From Taklimakanibacter albus (GTDB lineage Bacteria > Pseudomonadota > Alphaproteobacteria > Rhizobiales > Aestuariivirgaceae): a stretch of 64,000 bases of DNA. A model generated the notes under the pieces. The model was not told the DNA's origin, did no database searches, and saw nothing but the letters and a program-made list of their open reading frames with translations. Positions 1-8,565 of this stretch are shown in pieces; the stretch's first letter is position 1; each line of letters starts with the position of its first letter. The position numbers were made by a program, and so were the translations under genes. Location of the stretch: positions 664,390 to 728,389 of the forward strand of contig NZ_JAENHL010000008.1 in the NCBI RefSeq assembly GCF_016595235.1. The letters are read 5' to 3'.

Positions 1-1331
1 TCGCCGGTCCGGCGGCGGCGCAGAAGTCCGGCATCGCCTGCATCTTCCAGGAATTGTCGCTCATCCCCGATCTCAGCGTCGCCGACAATATCGTCATCGC
101 CGATCCGCCGCAGCGCTTCGGCATGATCGACCGCAAGGCGCAGCGCCGGCTCGCCGAAGCGGCGCTCGACCGCGCCGGCGCCGCCGACATCCACCCCGCC
201 GCCCTGGTCAAGGATCTGCCGCTGTCGCGCCGGCAGGTGGTGGAGATCGCCAAGGCCCTGGCGCGCCAGCCGCAGATCCTCATTCTCGACGAGGCGACCT
301 CGGCGCTCACCGCCGCCGACGTGGCCAAGGTCTTCCAGGTTCTCAAGCGCCTGCGCCAGGACGGCATGGCGTTGCTCTACATCTCGCACCGGATGAACGA
401 GATCGCCGAGCTCGCCGATACCTGCACCGTCTTCCGCAATGGCCGCAATGTCGCGACCTATGCCAATGGCTCGAAAAGCAACGATGAAGTCGTCGAGATG
501 ATGATCGGGCGCGAATACCACAATGTCTTTCCGCCCAAGCCGCCGGCCGCCGTCTCGGATCGTGCCCCGGCGCTCGCCTGCCGCGATCTCTCCTGGGCCG
601 GCCGGCTCAAGGACATATCGCTCTCCGTGGCGGCAGGCGAAGTCGTCGGCCTCGGCGGGCTCGACGGCCAGGGCCAGCGTGAATTGCTGCTCGCCTTTTT
701 CGGTGTGCTGAGCGGGCTTTCGGGCGAGATCCTCATCGACGGCAAACCCGTCACGCTCAACAGCCCCGCCGCCGCCAAACGCGGCGAGATCGGCATGGCG
801 CTGATCCCGGAAGACCGCAAGACCGAAGGGCTGATGCTGCCGATGTCGGTCAGGGACAACCTTTCTTTCGCCTCGCTCGATCTCCTCTCGAAAGCGAGCG
901 TCATCGACAGTGCCGCCGAGCAGCGGCGCAATGAGGACATGCTGGACCTGCTGGCGATCAAGACCGCCGGACTCGATATTCCGGTCGGCGCGCTGTCGGG
1001 AGGCAACCAGCAAAAGGTGGTGATCGCCAAATGGCTGATGCGGCGTCCGCGTATCATCCTCCTCAACGACCCGACGCGCGGCATCGATGTCGGCACCAAG
1101 CAGGAAATCTATGCCCTGCTCCGCCGCCTCGCCGCCGATGGCGCCGCCATCCTCTTCTATTCGACCGATTATGACGAGCTGATCGGCTGCTGCGACCGCG
1201 TGCTGGTGCTTTATGACGGCGCCGTCAAACGCGAGCTCAAGGGTGATGAGATCAGCGAGCATGCGCTCATCTCCAGCGCCCTCAACATTACCGGCAACGG
1301 GCACAGCTTGCGTGAAGGAGCCGAGGCATGA
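1..1331 (+). CDS. CUT2 sugar ABC transporter ATP-binding protein (RbsA-like), 5' partial
   Basis: This is the double ATPase of a ribose/xylose-type (CUT2) importer and would sit on the cytoplasmic face of the two permeases that follow. The reading frame is open from base 3, and residues before the first possible start already form the Q-loop (IFQELSLIPDL), so the gene begins left of the window. The first domain has signature LSRRQ and Walker B LILDEAT. The second has the degenerate Walker A typical of this class (GLDGQGQREL in place of GxxGxGKST), then LSGGNQQK and the variant Walker B LLNDPTRGID. The stop overlaps the next start (ATGA). The family assignment is firm; the sugar cannot be told. 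Confidence 0.93.
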   Translation, partial: AGPAAAQKSGIACIFQELSLIPDLSVADNIVIADPPQRFGMIDRKAQRRLAEAALDRAGAADIHPAALVKDLPLSRRQVVEIAKALARQPQILILDEATSALTAADVAKVFQVLKRLRQDGMALLYISHRMNEIAELADTCTVFRNGRNVATYANGSKSNDEVVEMMIGREYHNVFPPKPPAAVSDRAPALACRDLSWAGRLKDISLSVAAGEVVGLGGLDGQGQRELLLAFFGVLSGLSGEILIDGKPVTLNSPAAAKRGEIGMALIPEDRKTEGLMLPMSVRDNLSFASLDLLSKASVIDSAAEQRRNEDMLDLLAIKTAGLDIPVGALSGGNQQKVVIAKWLMRRPRIILLNDPTRGIDVGTKQEIYALLRRLAADGAAILFYSTDYDELIGCCDRVLVLYDGAVKRELKGDEISEHALISSALNITGNGHSLREGAEA

Positions 1332-2308
1332 AGGACTGGCGCTACTGGCTCGCCGAGCAGCGCGGCACGCTGGTCGCGCTCGCGATCTTCGCCCTGATGT
1401 TCACCATCTATATCTCGAACCACCCGGCCGGGCTCACCACGAATGTGGCGCAGACCGCTGCCAATAAGGGGACGCTGCTGGCGCTTGTCGCCATGGCGCA
1501 GACGCTGGTGGTGATCACCGCCGGCATCGATCTGTCGGTCGGCGCCATTCTCGTCCTCACCAATTGCATCGCCTCGATGGTGGTCACCGGCAACGCCTTC
1601 GAAACGACGCTCGGCGTCGTCTTCGTGCTTTTCGTCGGCGCCTTATGCGGCGCCCTCAACGGCCTCATCGTCATCTATGGACGGCTGCAGCCGATCGTCG
1701 CCACCATCGGCACCGGCGCCATCTTTTTCGGCATCGCTCTCATCCTGCGGCCGCTGCCCGGCGGCACCGTCAACGAGACGCTGGCCGATGCGATGACGGG
1801 CAAGGTCTTCGGCATCGTGCCGGCGAGCCTTCTCATGCTGCTCGCCATCGTGCTGGTGGTCTGGCTGCCTTTCTGCTCCTCGGTGATCGGGCGCGCGGCC
1901 TATGCAGCGGGCTCGTCGGAAACCGCCGCTTATATGTCGGGCATGCCGATCCGGCGCGGCAAGTTCGCCGCCTACACGCTGGGCGGGCTTCTCGCCAGTA
2001 TCGGCGGCTTGTTCCTCACCTTCTTCACCTATTCGGGCCAGGCCTCGTCCGCCACCGCCAGCACCTATACGCTGCTGTCGATCGCCGCGGTCGTGCTGGG
2101 CGGCGTGTCGCTGTTCGGCGGCCGCGGCAGCGCCATCGGCGCCATTTTCGGCGCCTTCGCCTTCCGCGCCATCGGCGATCTCATGTTCGTCTTCGATTTC
2201 GATGCACTCTGGCAGCCTTTGTTCCAGGGCGTCATTCTCCTGCTCGCCGTCAGCATCGGGGCCCTCGGCCTGTGGCGCGTGCGCAACCGGCTGGAGTGGT
2301 TCGGATGA
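1328..2308 (+). CDS. CUT2 sugar ABC transporter permease (RbsC-like) 1
   Basis: A 326-residue integral membrane protein of the RbsC/XylH permease family, with about eight to ten hydrophobic segments and the conserved start of the permease core around residues 50-75 (MAQTLVVITAGIDLSVG). It overlaps the ATPase stop and the next permease start by four bases on each side (ATGA), so all three are translationally coupled. With two different permease genes the transporter is probably a heterodimer, whereas the classical ribose system uses a homodimer. No periplasmic binding protein of this class is seen downstream, so it probably lies upstream, outside the window. Confidence 0.92.
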   Translation: MKDWRYWLAEQRGTLVALAIFALMFTIYISNHPAGLTTNVAQTAANKGTLLALVAMAQTLVVITAGIDLSVGAILVLTNCIASMVVTGNAFETTLGVVFVLFVGALCGALNGLIVIYGRLQPIVATIGTGAIFFGIALILRPLPGGTVNETLADAMTGKVFGIVPASLLMLLAIVLVVWLPFCSSVIGRAAYAAGSSETAAYMSGMPIRRGKFAAYTLGGLLASIGGLFLTFFTYSGQASSATASTYTLLSIAAVVLGGVSLFGGRGSAIGAIFGAFAFRAIGDLMFVFDFDALWQPLFQGVILLLAVSIGALGLWRVRNRLEWFG

Positions 2309-3291
2309 GCGATACGACGATGGGCAGGATCAGTGAGCGGATGCCGCGTTTCATCCGCCGCATTGAGCCGCCGGTGGCGATCTCCTTCGCCTGCATCATC
2401 CTGCTGCTCCTGTTCGGGGGTCTCTATTCATCGGCCTTCCTGTCGGCCGACTATCTGCTGCAGCAGCTCAAAGTGGCGTCGTTCCTGGGCGTCATCGCCA
2501 CCGGCATGATGCTGGTCATCCTGCTCGGCCAGATCGACCTCTCAGTGCCCTGGGTGGTCGCGGCGGGGGCGATGATGGCCTGCGCCGCCACCGCCTATGG
2601 ACCGGCGGCGACGCTCGCCGCGGTGCCGATCGGCATTCTTTGCGGCATGCTCATCGGCCTCGTCAACGGCATCGGCGTCGCATACTTGCGCATCCCTTCG
2701 ATGATCGTGACGCTCGCCACCAATGCGGTCGCGCAAGGACTGATGGTGGTCTATACCGGCGGCTTCTCGCCCCGCGATTTTGCCACCGAGGAAATGCGCT
2801 ATCTCGCCACCGGCTCGCTCATCCCGGGCGTGCCCAATGCGCTGATCATCTGGGCGATCGTCGGCGCCGGAATGGTCTTCGTGCTGACGCGCACCACGTT
2901 CGGGCGCGCCGTCTATGGCATCGGCAACCGCGAGCGCGCCGCCTATCTCTCCGGCGTCAATACGCGCCGCGTGGTGATGATCGCCTTCATCGCCGCCGGA
3001 GGCCTGAGCGCCTTTGGCGGTGTGCTGCTGGCGGGCTACGCATCCAAGGCGGCGCAAGGCATGGGTGATGCCTATCTCCTGCCCGCCATCGCCGCGGTGG
3101 TGCTGGGCGGCACCTCGATCCTCGGCGGACGCGGCTCTTATCTGGGCACCGTGGCAGGCGTCATCCTCATCACGCTGCTGCTGTCGATCCTGTCGGTGCT
3201 GCAGATGCCGGAAGCCGGCCGCCAGATCATCTATGGCGTCGTTATCATCGCCATGCTGCTGCTCTACGGACGCAGTCCCGCGAACCAGTAA
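2305..3291 (+). CDS. CUT2 sugar ABC transporter permease (RbsC-like) 2
   Basis: Second RbsC-family permease, 328 residues, pairing with the preceding one. I chose ATG 2305 because it overlaps the previous stop as ATGA and gives a family-like N terminus. A much longer frame extends upstream of it but only reads through the neighbouring gene. The core motif near residue 75 (GMMLVILLGQIDLSVP) has GQIDLS where permease 1 has AGIDLS, showing the two are diverged paralogues. A C-terminal VVLGGTSILGGRG motif is family-typical. It ends the CUT2 block; a 104-base gap with a possible FadR-type operator follows. Confidence 0.92.
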   Translation: MSDTTMGRISERMPRFIRRIEPPVAISFACIILLLLFGGLYSSAFLSADYLLQQLKVASFLGVIATGMMLVILLGQIDLSVPWVVAAGAMMACAATAYGPAATLAAVPIGILCGMLIGLVNGIGVAYLRIPSMIVTLATNAVAQGLMVVYTGGFSPRDFATEEMRYLATGSLIPGVPNALIIWAIVGAGMVFVLTRTTFGRAVYGIGNRERAAYLSGVNTRRVVMIAFIAAGGLSAFGGVLLAGYASKAAQGMGDAYLLPAIAAVVLGGTSILGGRGSYLGTVAGVILITLLLSILSVLQMPEAGRQIIYGVVIIAMLLLYGRSPANQ

Positions 3292-3346
3292 TCCACATCT
3301 TCCCGGATGAGGCTTGACTCTCCCCGCAACCTCCGCTTGATTAAAC

Positions 3347-3357
3347 TGGTCTGACAG
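3347..3357 (+). promoter_or_regulatory. Candidate FadR-subfamily operator upstream of the GntR gene
   Basis: The 11-mer TGGTCTGACAG matches the FadR-subfamily consensus TNGTNNNACNA at all fixed positions except the last. It lies about 40 bases before the regulator's GTG start, a sensible place for autoregulation. A TTGACT at 3314-3319 could be a -35 element, but no convincing -10 at good spacing was seen. The match is short and could be chance. Confidence 0.4.
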
Positions 3358-3395
3358 CCTGACCGCTTAGACGTCGGGACTCAGGGGGAGGATTT

Positions 3396-4124
3396 GTGAA
3401 AAGCAAGCCGTCGACATCCGGACTTCTCGGGCCCGTCAAGAGCCAAACCCTTGATTCCGCTGTGATTGAGGCCCTCGCCACCTATGTTGAGGAAGCTCGG
3501 ATCGGGCCCGGGGACAAGCTCCCCTCCGAGCGGATGCTGTGTGAGCGGCTGGAAGTCAGCCGGCCCACGGTTCGGGAAGCCCTCAAGCGCTGGGAGGCCC
3601 TCGGCATCGTCGAAATGCGCAAAGGCTCCGGCGTTTATCTGCGCAAGGCGGTCGGCCGGAACATCGTGCATGTGCCGCTGGTGCTGAGCCGTTCGTCCAA
3701 GGTGAAGGACCTGCTGCATGGCCTGCAGGTGCGCCGGGCCCTCGAAGGCGAGGCCGCCGCGATCTGCGCGGCGTCGGCTTCCGCCGACCGCATCACCATG
3801 ATCGAAAAGGCGCTCGACCGGATGGAAGCGGCGCATGCGATCGGCAATTCCTCGGAAGAGGACTGGGAATATCACCAGTCGATCATCGAGGCGACCGGCA
3901 ACCCCCTCTTCACCCAGATCATCCAGTCGATGCGCGATCTCGTGCATCAGTTCTGGGAGAACCCGCTGCAGATCCCGAATTTCGCCGAAGCGTCCTTTCC
4001 CTTCCACCGCAGCATGTTCGACGCCATTGCGCGGCGTGATCCCGCTTCAGCGCGCGCCGAGGCGCTGAAGATCATCGACAGCGTCGGCCAGGAAATCCGT
4101 GAGGCCTATCCAAATGAAGCATGA
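3396..4124 (+). CDS. GntR family regulator, FadR/FCD subfamily
   Basis: A 242-residue transcription factor with an N-terminal winged helix-turn-helix (about residues 15-80, with LPSERMLCERLEVSRPTVRE) and an all-helical FCD ligand-binding domain (about 95-235). The start is GTG at 3396 behind a strong GGGGGAGG ribosome site. It overlaps the C-S lyase gene by 11 bases, so regulator and enzyme are probably made together. FCD regulators usually bind small carboxylates or sugar acids and lose DNA affinity when bound. It most likely controls the lyase and the CUT1 importer that follow, perhaps also the CUT2 genes. The ligand is unknown. Confidence 0.9.
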   Translation: MKSKPSTSGLLGPVKSQTLDSAVIEALATYVEEARIGPGDKLPSERMLCERLEVSRPTVREALKRWEALGIVEMRKGSGVYLRKAVGRNIVHVPLVLSRSSKVKDLLHGLQVRRALEGEAAAICAASASADRITMIEKALDRMEAAHAIGNSSEEDWEYHQSIIEATGNPLFTQIIQSMRDLVHQFWENPLQIPNFAEASFPFHRSMFDAIARRDPASARAEALKIIDSVGQEIREAYPNEA

Positions 4125-5310
4125 AACCCATATCACGGACGCCGCCAAGGCCGCGATCGAAGCGGCTTCGCTGATCCTCACCGATGACGCGCCGCATCTG
4201 CATGATCCGGTCGTCGGGCCGATCTATCAGACCTCGCTTTTCACCTTCAAAGACTTCGCCGAGATGCAGAAGACCTTCGCCGGCGAAGGCCAGGGTTATA
4301 TCTACAGCCGCGTCGGCAATCCGACGGTGCATGATTTCGAGCGGCGTATCGCCGAGCTCGAAGGGGCGGAAGCGGCGCGCGCCTTTTCCTCCGGCATGGC
4401 GGCGATCAGCTCCACGGTGCTTTCCATCGTCTCGTCGGGCGACCGCATCGTCGCGGTGCGCCACTGTTATGGCGACGCCTATCGTTTCTTCGAAAAGCTT
4501 CTGCCGCGCTTCAACATCACCGTCGATTATGTCGACGGCTCGGATGCGGATGCGGTCGAGGCGGCCCTGCCCGGCGCCAAGCTTCTCTATCTCGAGAGCC
4601 CGTCTTCGATGGTCTTCGAGCTGCAGGACATCAAGCGCCTGGCGCAAGCGGCGCGCGCGCAAGGTATCACCACCGTCATCGACAATTCCTGGGCGACACC
4701 GGTATTCCAGAAGCCTCACACCCATGGCGTCGATCTGGTGCTGCATTCGGCCTCCAAATATATCGGCGGCCACAGCGACACGGTGGCGGGCGTGGTGGCG
4801 GGCTCGAAAGCGCTTATCGCCAGGATCAACGAGCTGACCCATCCCTTTCTCGGCGCCAAGCTGTCGCCGCTCGAGGCTTTCCTCCTGATCCGTGGCCTGC
4901 GCACTTTGCCCTTCCGGCTCAAGCGTCATATGGACAGCGCGCTTTTCATCGCCGAGCGCCTGCGCGCCCATGCGCATGTCACCAAGATCCATCATCCGAT
5001 CTATTCCAACCATCCCGGCCGCGCCACGCTGGCGGGCTTCACCGGTCTCTTCACCTTCGAGGTGGATGACACGATCGACATTCCGCGTTTCACCGACCTG
5101 CTCAAATTTTTCCGATTAGGGGTGAGCTGGGGCGGCCATGAAAGCCTCATCGTGCCGGTGGCGGCCTCGCTCGCCCAGACCCCCGGCGTCAATTCCTTCG
5201 ACCGTTTCAGCGTCAGCCCACGCGCCATCAGGCTGCATGTCGGATTGGAAGATCCCGAGATGCTGTGGGCCGACCTGGAGAATGCCCTGGCTAAAAGCAT
5301 CAAGACTTGA
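4114..5310 (+). CDS. MetC-like PLP-dependent C-S lyase (Cys/Met metabolism family)
   Basis: A 398-residue fold-type I PLP enzyme of the cystathionine beta-lyase/gamma-synthase family. I see the phosphate-binding SSGM near residue 92, D190 of the DNSWATP motif, and Schiff-base K215 in HSASKYIGGHSD. Two features point to MetC-type lyases over gamma-synthases: LESPSSM, where gamma-synthases have ETPSNP, and SWGGHES near the C terminus. ATG 4114 is preferred over an in-frame GTG at 4099 because the ATG starts the family-like N terminus. It lies between a GntR regulator and a complete sugar-type ABC importer, so its substrate is probably imported by that system and not a methionine-pathway intermediate. 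That is inference from context. Confidence 0.88.
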   Translation: MKHETHITDAAKAAIEAASLILTDDAPHLHDPVVGPIYQTSLFTFKDFAEMQKTFAGEGQGYIYSRVGNPTVHDFERRIAELEGAEAARAFSSGMAAISSTVLSIVSSGDRIVAVRHCYGDAYRFFEKLLPRFNITVDYVDGSDADAVEAALPGAKLLYLESPSSMVFELQDIKRLAQAARAQGITTVIDNSWATPVFQKPHTHGVDLVLHSASKYIGGHSDTVAGVVAGSKALIARINELTHPFLGAKLSPLEAFLLIRGLRTLPFRLKRHMDSALFIAERLRAHAHVTKIHHPIYSNHPGRATLAGFTGLFTFEVDDTIDIPRFTDLLKFFRLGVSWGGHESLIVPVAASLAQTPGVNSFDRFSVSPRAIRLHVGLEDPEMLWADLENALAKSIKT

Positions 5311-5334
5311 ACCAACTCAACAAGGGAGGAGTAC

Positions 5335-6612
5335 ATGAAGAAACTGTTGCAAGGCATGATGTTCGGCGTCGCCATCGCGGCGCTCAGCAGCACGGCTTCG
5401 GCCGAAACCAAGGTGCAGCTGGTGGAGGTGATCACCAGCCCGCAGCGCACCGAATTCCTGCGCAAGGAGCTTGACGAATTCGAGAAAGCCAATCCCGACA
5501 TCAAGGTCGAGATCGTATCGCTCCCCTGGGGCCAGGCCTTCGAGAAGTTCCTCAGCATGGTGCAGGCGGGCGAGACGCCGGATGTCGTCGAGATGCCGGA
5601 ACGCTGGATGGGGCTTTATGCCAATAACGGCCAGCTCGAGGATCTCGGTCCCTTCATGAAGGACTGGGCCGAGCTCGGCACGCTGGGCGACCGCGCCAAG
5701 CAGTTCGGCTCCACCGTCAAGAACACGCAATATATGTTGCCCTACGGCTACTATGCCCGCGCGATGTTCTGGAACAAGAAACTCTTCGCCGAAGCGGGCC
5801 TCAGCGAAGCGCCGAAGACGATGGAAGAGTTTACCTCGGCGGCGCAGAAAATCGCCGGCCTCGGCAACGGCAAATATGGCTATTGCCTGCGCGGCGGCCC
5901 CGGCGCCTTCGGCGGCATCCAGATGTTCATGAACATCATGGACGGCAAGCCCGGCTTCTTCAACGAAGACGGCACCTCGACCTTCAACGAGGAAGGCTCG
6001 GTCAAGGCGCTGCAGATGCTGCAGGACATGTACAAGAACGGCTGGGTGCCGAAGGACAGCGTCAGCTGGGGCTTCAACGAAATCGTCACCGGCTTCTATA
6101 CCGGCACCTGCGCCATGCTCGACCAGGATCCGGATGCGCTCATCGGCATCGCCGAGAAGATGAAGGCGGAGGATTTCGCCGTGGCGCCGATGCCGACCGG
6201 TCCCAATGGCAAATCCTATCCGACATTGGGCTATGCCGGCTGGTCGATGTTCGCCGACAGCCCGGCAAAGAAGGAAGCCTGGAAGGTCATCGAGTTCCTG
6301 TCCAACAACAAGCAGAATCTCGAATGGGCCAAGGTGGTGGGCGTTCTGCCGATCCACAATGGCGCCGACCAGGACGCATTCTTCAAGACCGAGCAGTTCA
6401 AGGGCTGGTTCGAGGAGCTGTCCAATCCGGACAAATATGTCTTCGTGACGCCGCCGACGCATCTCGAGAATCTGGGCGTGTTCTATGATTCCATGGTGCC
6501 GACCGGCTTCCAGGAAATCCTGCTCTCCAAGCGCGCGCCAAAGGAAGTCGCCGATGAATGGGCGACGTTCCTGACAGCCGAGCAGAAGAAGTGGATGGAG
6601 AAGAATAAGTAA
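5335..6612 (+). CDS. CUT1 ABC transporter substrate-binding protein (family 1)
   Basis: A 425-residue periplasmic binding protein of extracellular solute-binding family 1 (MalE/UgpB type). A Sec signal peptide of about 23 residues ends at SSTASA-E. A GGGAGGAG ribosome site precedes the ATG. The mature part has the usual alternating aromatic and glycine-rich segments, with a conserved central region near residues 180-220 (GKYGYCLRGGPGAFGG). It delivers its ligand to the permeases at 6801-8562. It follows the C-S lyase by only 24 bases and is followed directly by a palindromic repeat that could protect its mRNA. Ligand unknown; a sugar or sugar conjugate is likely from the family. Confidence 0.92.
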   Translation: MKKLLQGMMFGVAIAALSSTASAETKVQLVEVITSPQRTEFLRKELDEFEKANPDIKVEIVSLPWGQAFEKFLSMVQAGETPDVVEMPERWMGLYANNGQLEDLGPFMKDWAELGTLGDRAKQFGSTVKNTQYMLPYGYYARAMFWNKKLFAEAGLSEAPKTMEEFTSAAQKIAGLGNGKYGYCLRGGPGAFGGIQMFMNIMDGKPGFFNEDGTSTFNEEGSVKALQMLQDMYKNGWVPKDSVSWGFNEIVTGFYTGTCAMLDQDPDALIGIAEKMKAEDFAVAPMPTGPNGKSYPTLGYAGWSMFADSPAKKEAWKVIEFLSNNKQNLEWAKVVGVLPIHNGADQDAFFKTEQFKGWFEELSNPDKYVFVTPPTHLENLGVFYDSMVPTGFQEILLSKRAPKEVADEWATFLTAEQKKWMEKNK

Positions 6613-6620
6613 AGAGCTCA

Positions 6621-6770
6621 TCCCCTCTCCCCCTCCGGGGGAGAGGGTTAGGGTGAGGGGGAACCGGCGGACAGAATGTCGTCGGAACGGAAAGCCTTCT
6701 GCCGTCCGTTCCCCCTCACCCTCCCATTGCTTCGCAATGGGCCCCTCCCTCTCCCCGCTGGGGGCGAGGG
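6621..6770. repeat. REP-like palindromic doublet (family A) after a binding-protein gene
   Basis: About 150 bases made of two inverted GC-rich halves. GGGTGAGGGGGAAC (6651-6664) is mirrored by the complementary GTTCCCCCTCACCC near 6708-6721, and the spacer ends (CGGAC...GTCCG) also pair. The right half carries a perfect hairpin, CCCATTGC-TTC-GCAATGGG (6723-6741). Related doublets occur at 12331-12510 and 20211-20362. It sits between the binding-protein gene and its permeases, where it may end or stabilise part of the transcript. Confidence 0.85.
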
Positions 6771-6800
6771 TAACGAGAGCTGAGGGATGCTAGACCTTTG

Positions 6801-7715
6801 ATGACCGCCATCACCGCAGATAATCTGGCTCTCCAACGCCAGGCCGACCGGCGCCGCTTTCTCGAGCCATGGCTCTATTTGAGCCCGGCGCTGGTGATCA
6901 TCGTCACCGTCCTGGTCGTGCCCTTGATCATCGGCATCAGCTATTCCTTCCGCAAATTCTCGGCCTTCCGTTCCGAATATGTCGGCCTCGGCCAATATCG
7001 TGCGATGATGGTCGATCCCGTCCTGCATGACGCTCTCATCAACACGCTGTGGTGGACGGTGGCGAGCCTAGCGCTGCAGTTCTTCTTAGGCCTCGGCCTG
7101 GCGCTGCTTCTCAACCAGCCCTTCCATGGCCGCCGTCTCGTGCAAGGCCTCGTCTTTCTGCCCTGGGCGGTGCCGATCTTCCTCACCGGCCTCACCTGGG
7201 CGTGGCTGTTCAATCCGCTGATCGGACCCTTGCCGCATGTCTTTCATGCCATCGGGCTGCAATCGGAACCGGTCACTATTTTGGCCGATCCTTCGACCGC
7301 CATGTGGGGGCCGATCATCGCCAATGTCTGGTTCGGCATTCCTTTCTTCGCCATCACGCTGCTGGCGGCGCGGAAATCGATTCCCTCCGAGCTCTATGAG
7401 GCGGCGTCCATCGACGGCGCCACCGCCTGGCAGCAATTCACCAAGGTCACGCTGCCCTTTCTCGCCCCCACCATCGCCATCACGGTCATGCTGCGCACCG
7501 TGTGGATCGCCACCTTCGCCGATCTCATCTATGTCATGACGGCGGGCGGGCCGGCCGGCTCCACCAACACCATCGCCACCTATATCTATGTCTCGGCCTT
7601 CAAGTCGCTCGACAAGGGTTATGCCTCGGCGATCGCGGTGCTGCTCCTCGTCCTTCTCATCGCCTATGCGCTGATCGTCATCCAGATACGGCGCGCGCTT
7701 CTGAGGGATGTCTGA
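6801..7715 (+). CDS. CUT1 ABC transporter permease, MalF/UgpA-like
   Basis: A 304-residue inner-membrane permease with about six transmembrane segments and the cytoplasmic EAA loop (EAASIDGATAW, near residue 200) that docks on the ATPase. ATG 6801 is preferred to the adjacent TTG at 6798. It overlaps the next permease by eight bases. It forms the channel with the protein at 7708-8562, fed by the binding protein at 5335-6612. Confidence 0.92.
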   Translation: MTAITADNLALQRQADRRRFLEPWLYLSPALVIIVTVLVVPLIIGISYSFRKFSAFRSEYVGLGQYRAMMVDPVLHDALINTLWWTVASLALQFFLGLGLALLLNQPFHGRRLVQGLVFLPWAVPIFLTGLTWAWLFNPLIGPLPHVFHAIGLQSEPVTILADPSTAMWGPIIANVWFGIPFFAITLLAARKSIPSELYEAASIDGATAWQQFTKVTLPFLAPTIAITVMLRTVWIATFADLIYVMTAGGPAGSTNTIATYIYVSAFKSLDKGYASAIAVLLLVLLIAYALIVIQIRRALLRDV

Positions 7716-8562
7716 CATGCCCGGCCAATCCCTCCTCCAGCGCATTCTCGGCCAGACCGGTCTTTATGCCGCCATCGCCTGTTATGTGATCTTCGCGCTC
7801 CTGCCGATCTACTGGACGATCAAGATCTCGGTGACGCCGCAGGACCTGCTCTACAGCGAAGGCATCAAGCTGTGGCCCAGCCGTATGACGCTCGCCAATT
7901 ATACCAGCGTGCTCAAAGCCACCGACTTCCCGCGTTATTTCCTCAACAGCTTCCTGGTGTCGGTGACGACGGCGGTCATCGTCACCGTGGTCGCCTCCTT
8001 TGCGGGTTATGCGCTGTCGCGTTTCCGCTTCCGCGGCAAGGCGCTGGTGAGCCTGGTGCTGCTCCTCACCCAGACCTTCCCGCTGGTGATGGTCATCCCG
8101 CCGATCTACCGCATCATGGGCCAGCTCGGCCTCACCGATAACCTCTATGGGCTGATCATCATCTACACCGCCTTCAACATCGCCTTCGCCACCTTTCTGA
8201 TGCAGTCCTTTCTCGACGGCGTGCCGAAGGATCTCGAAGAGGCGGCGATGATCGATGGCTGCACCCGCTTCGAGGCGCTACGCCGGGTGATCATGCCGTT
8301 GACGCTGCCCGGCATGGGCGCCACCGTCGCCTTCGTCTTCACCGCGGCCTGGAGCGAGCTGCTCTTCGCCCTCATGCTGATCAACAGCGAAAGCCAGAAG
8401 ACCTTCTCGGTCGGGCTTCTCACCTTTGTCAGCAAATTCGCCGTCGACTGGGGGCAGATGATGGCGGCCTCGGTTATGGCCCTCATCCCGGTCTGCCTCT
8501 TCTTCATGTTCCTGCAACGTTATCTGGTCACCGGCCTCACCGCCGGCGCCGTCAAGGGATAG
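7708..8562 (+). CDS. CUT1 ABC transporter permease, MalG/UgpE-like
   Basis: A 284-residue inner-membrane permease with about six transmembrane segments and the EAA loop (EEAAMIDGC). The start overlaps the upstream permease stop by eight bases; a second in-frame ATG at 7717 is possible but would give a slightly shorter N terminus. It ends in the typical GLTAGAVKG tail of MalG-type permeases. It pairs with the preceding permease, and the ATPase follows after three bases. Confidence 0.92.
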   Translation: MSDMPGQSLLQRILGQTGLYAAIACYVIFALLPIYWTIKISVTPQDLLYSEGIKLWPSRMTLANYTSVLKATDFPRYFLNSFLVSVTTAVIVTVVASFAGYALSRFRFRGKALVSLVLLLTQTFPLVMVIPPIYRIMGQLGLTDNLYGLIIIYTAFNIAFATFLMQSFLDGVPKDLEEAAMIDGCTRFEALRRVIMPLTLPGMGATVAFVFTAAWSELLFALMLINSESQKTFSVGLLTFVSKFAVDWGQMMAASVMALIPVCLFFMFLQRYLVTGLTAGAVKG

Positions 8563-8565
8563 ATC

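Noticed and set aside
3396-4124. Naming the GntR protein FadR, the fatty-acid regulator
   Set aside because: The neighbours are sugar-type transporters and a C-S lyase; only the subfamily fold and a short operator match support FadR.
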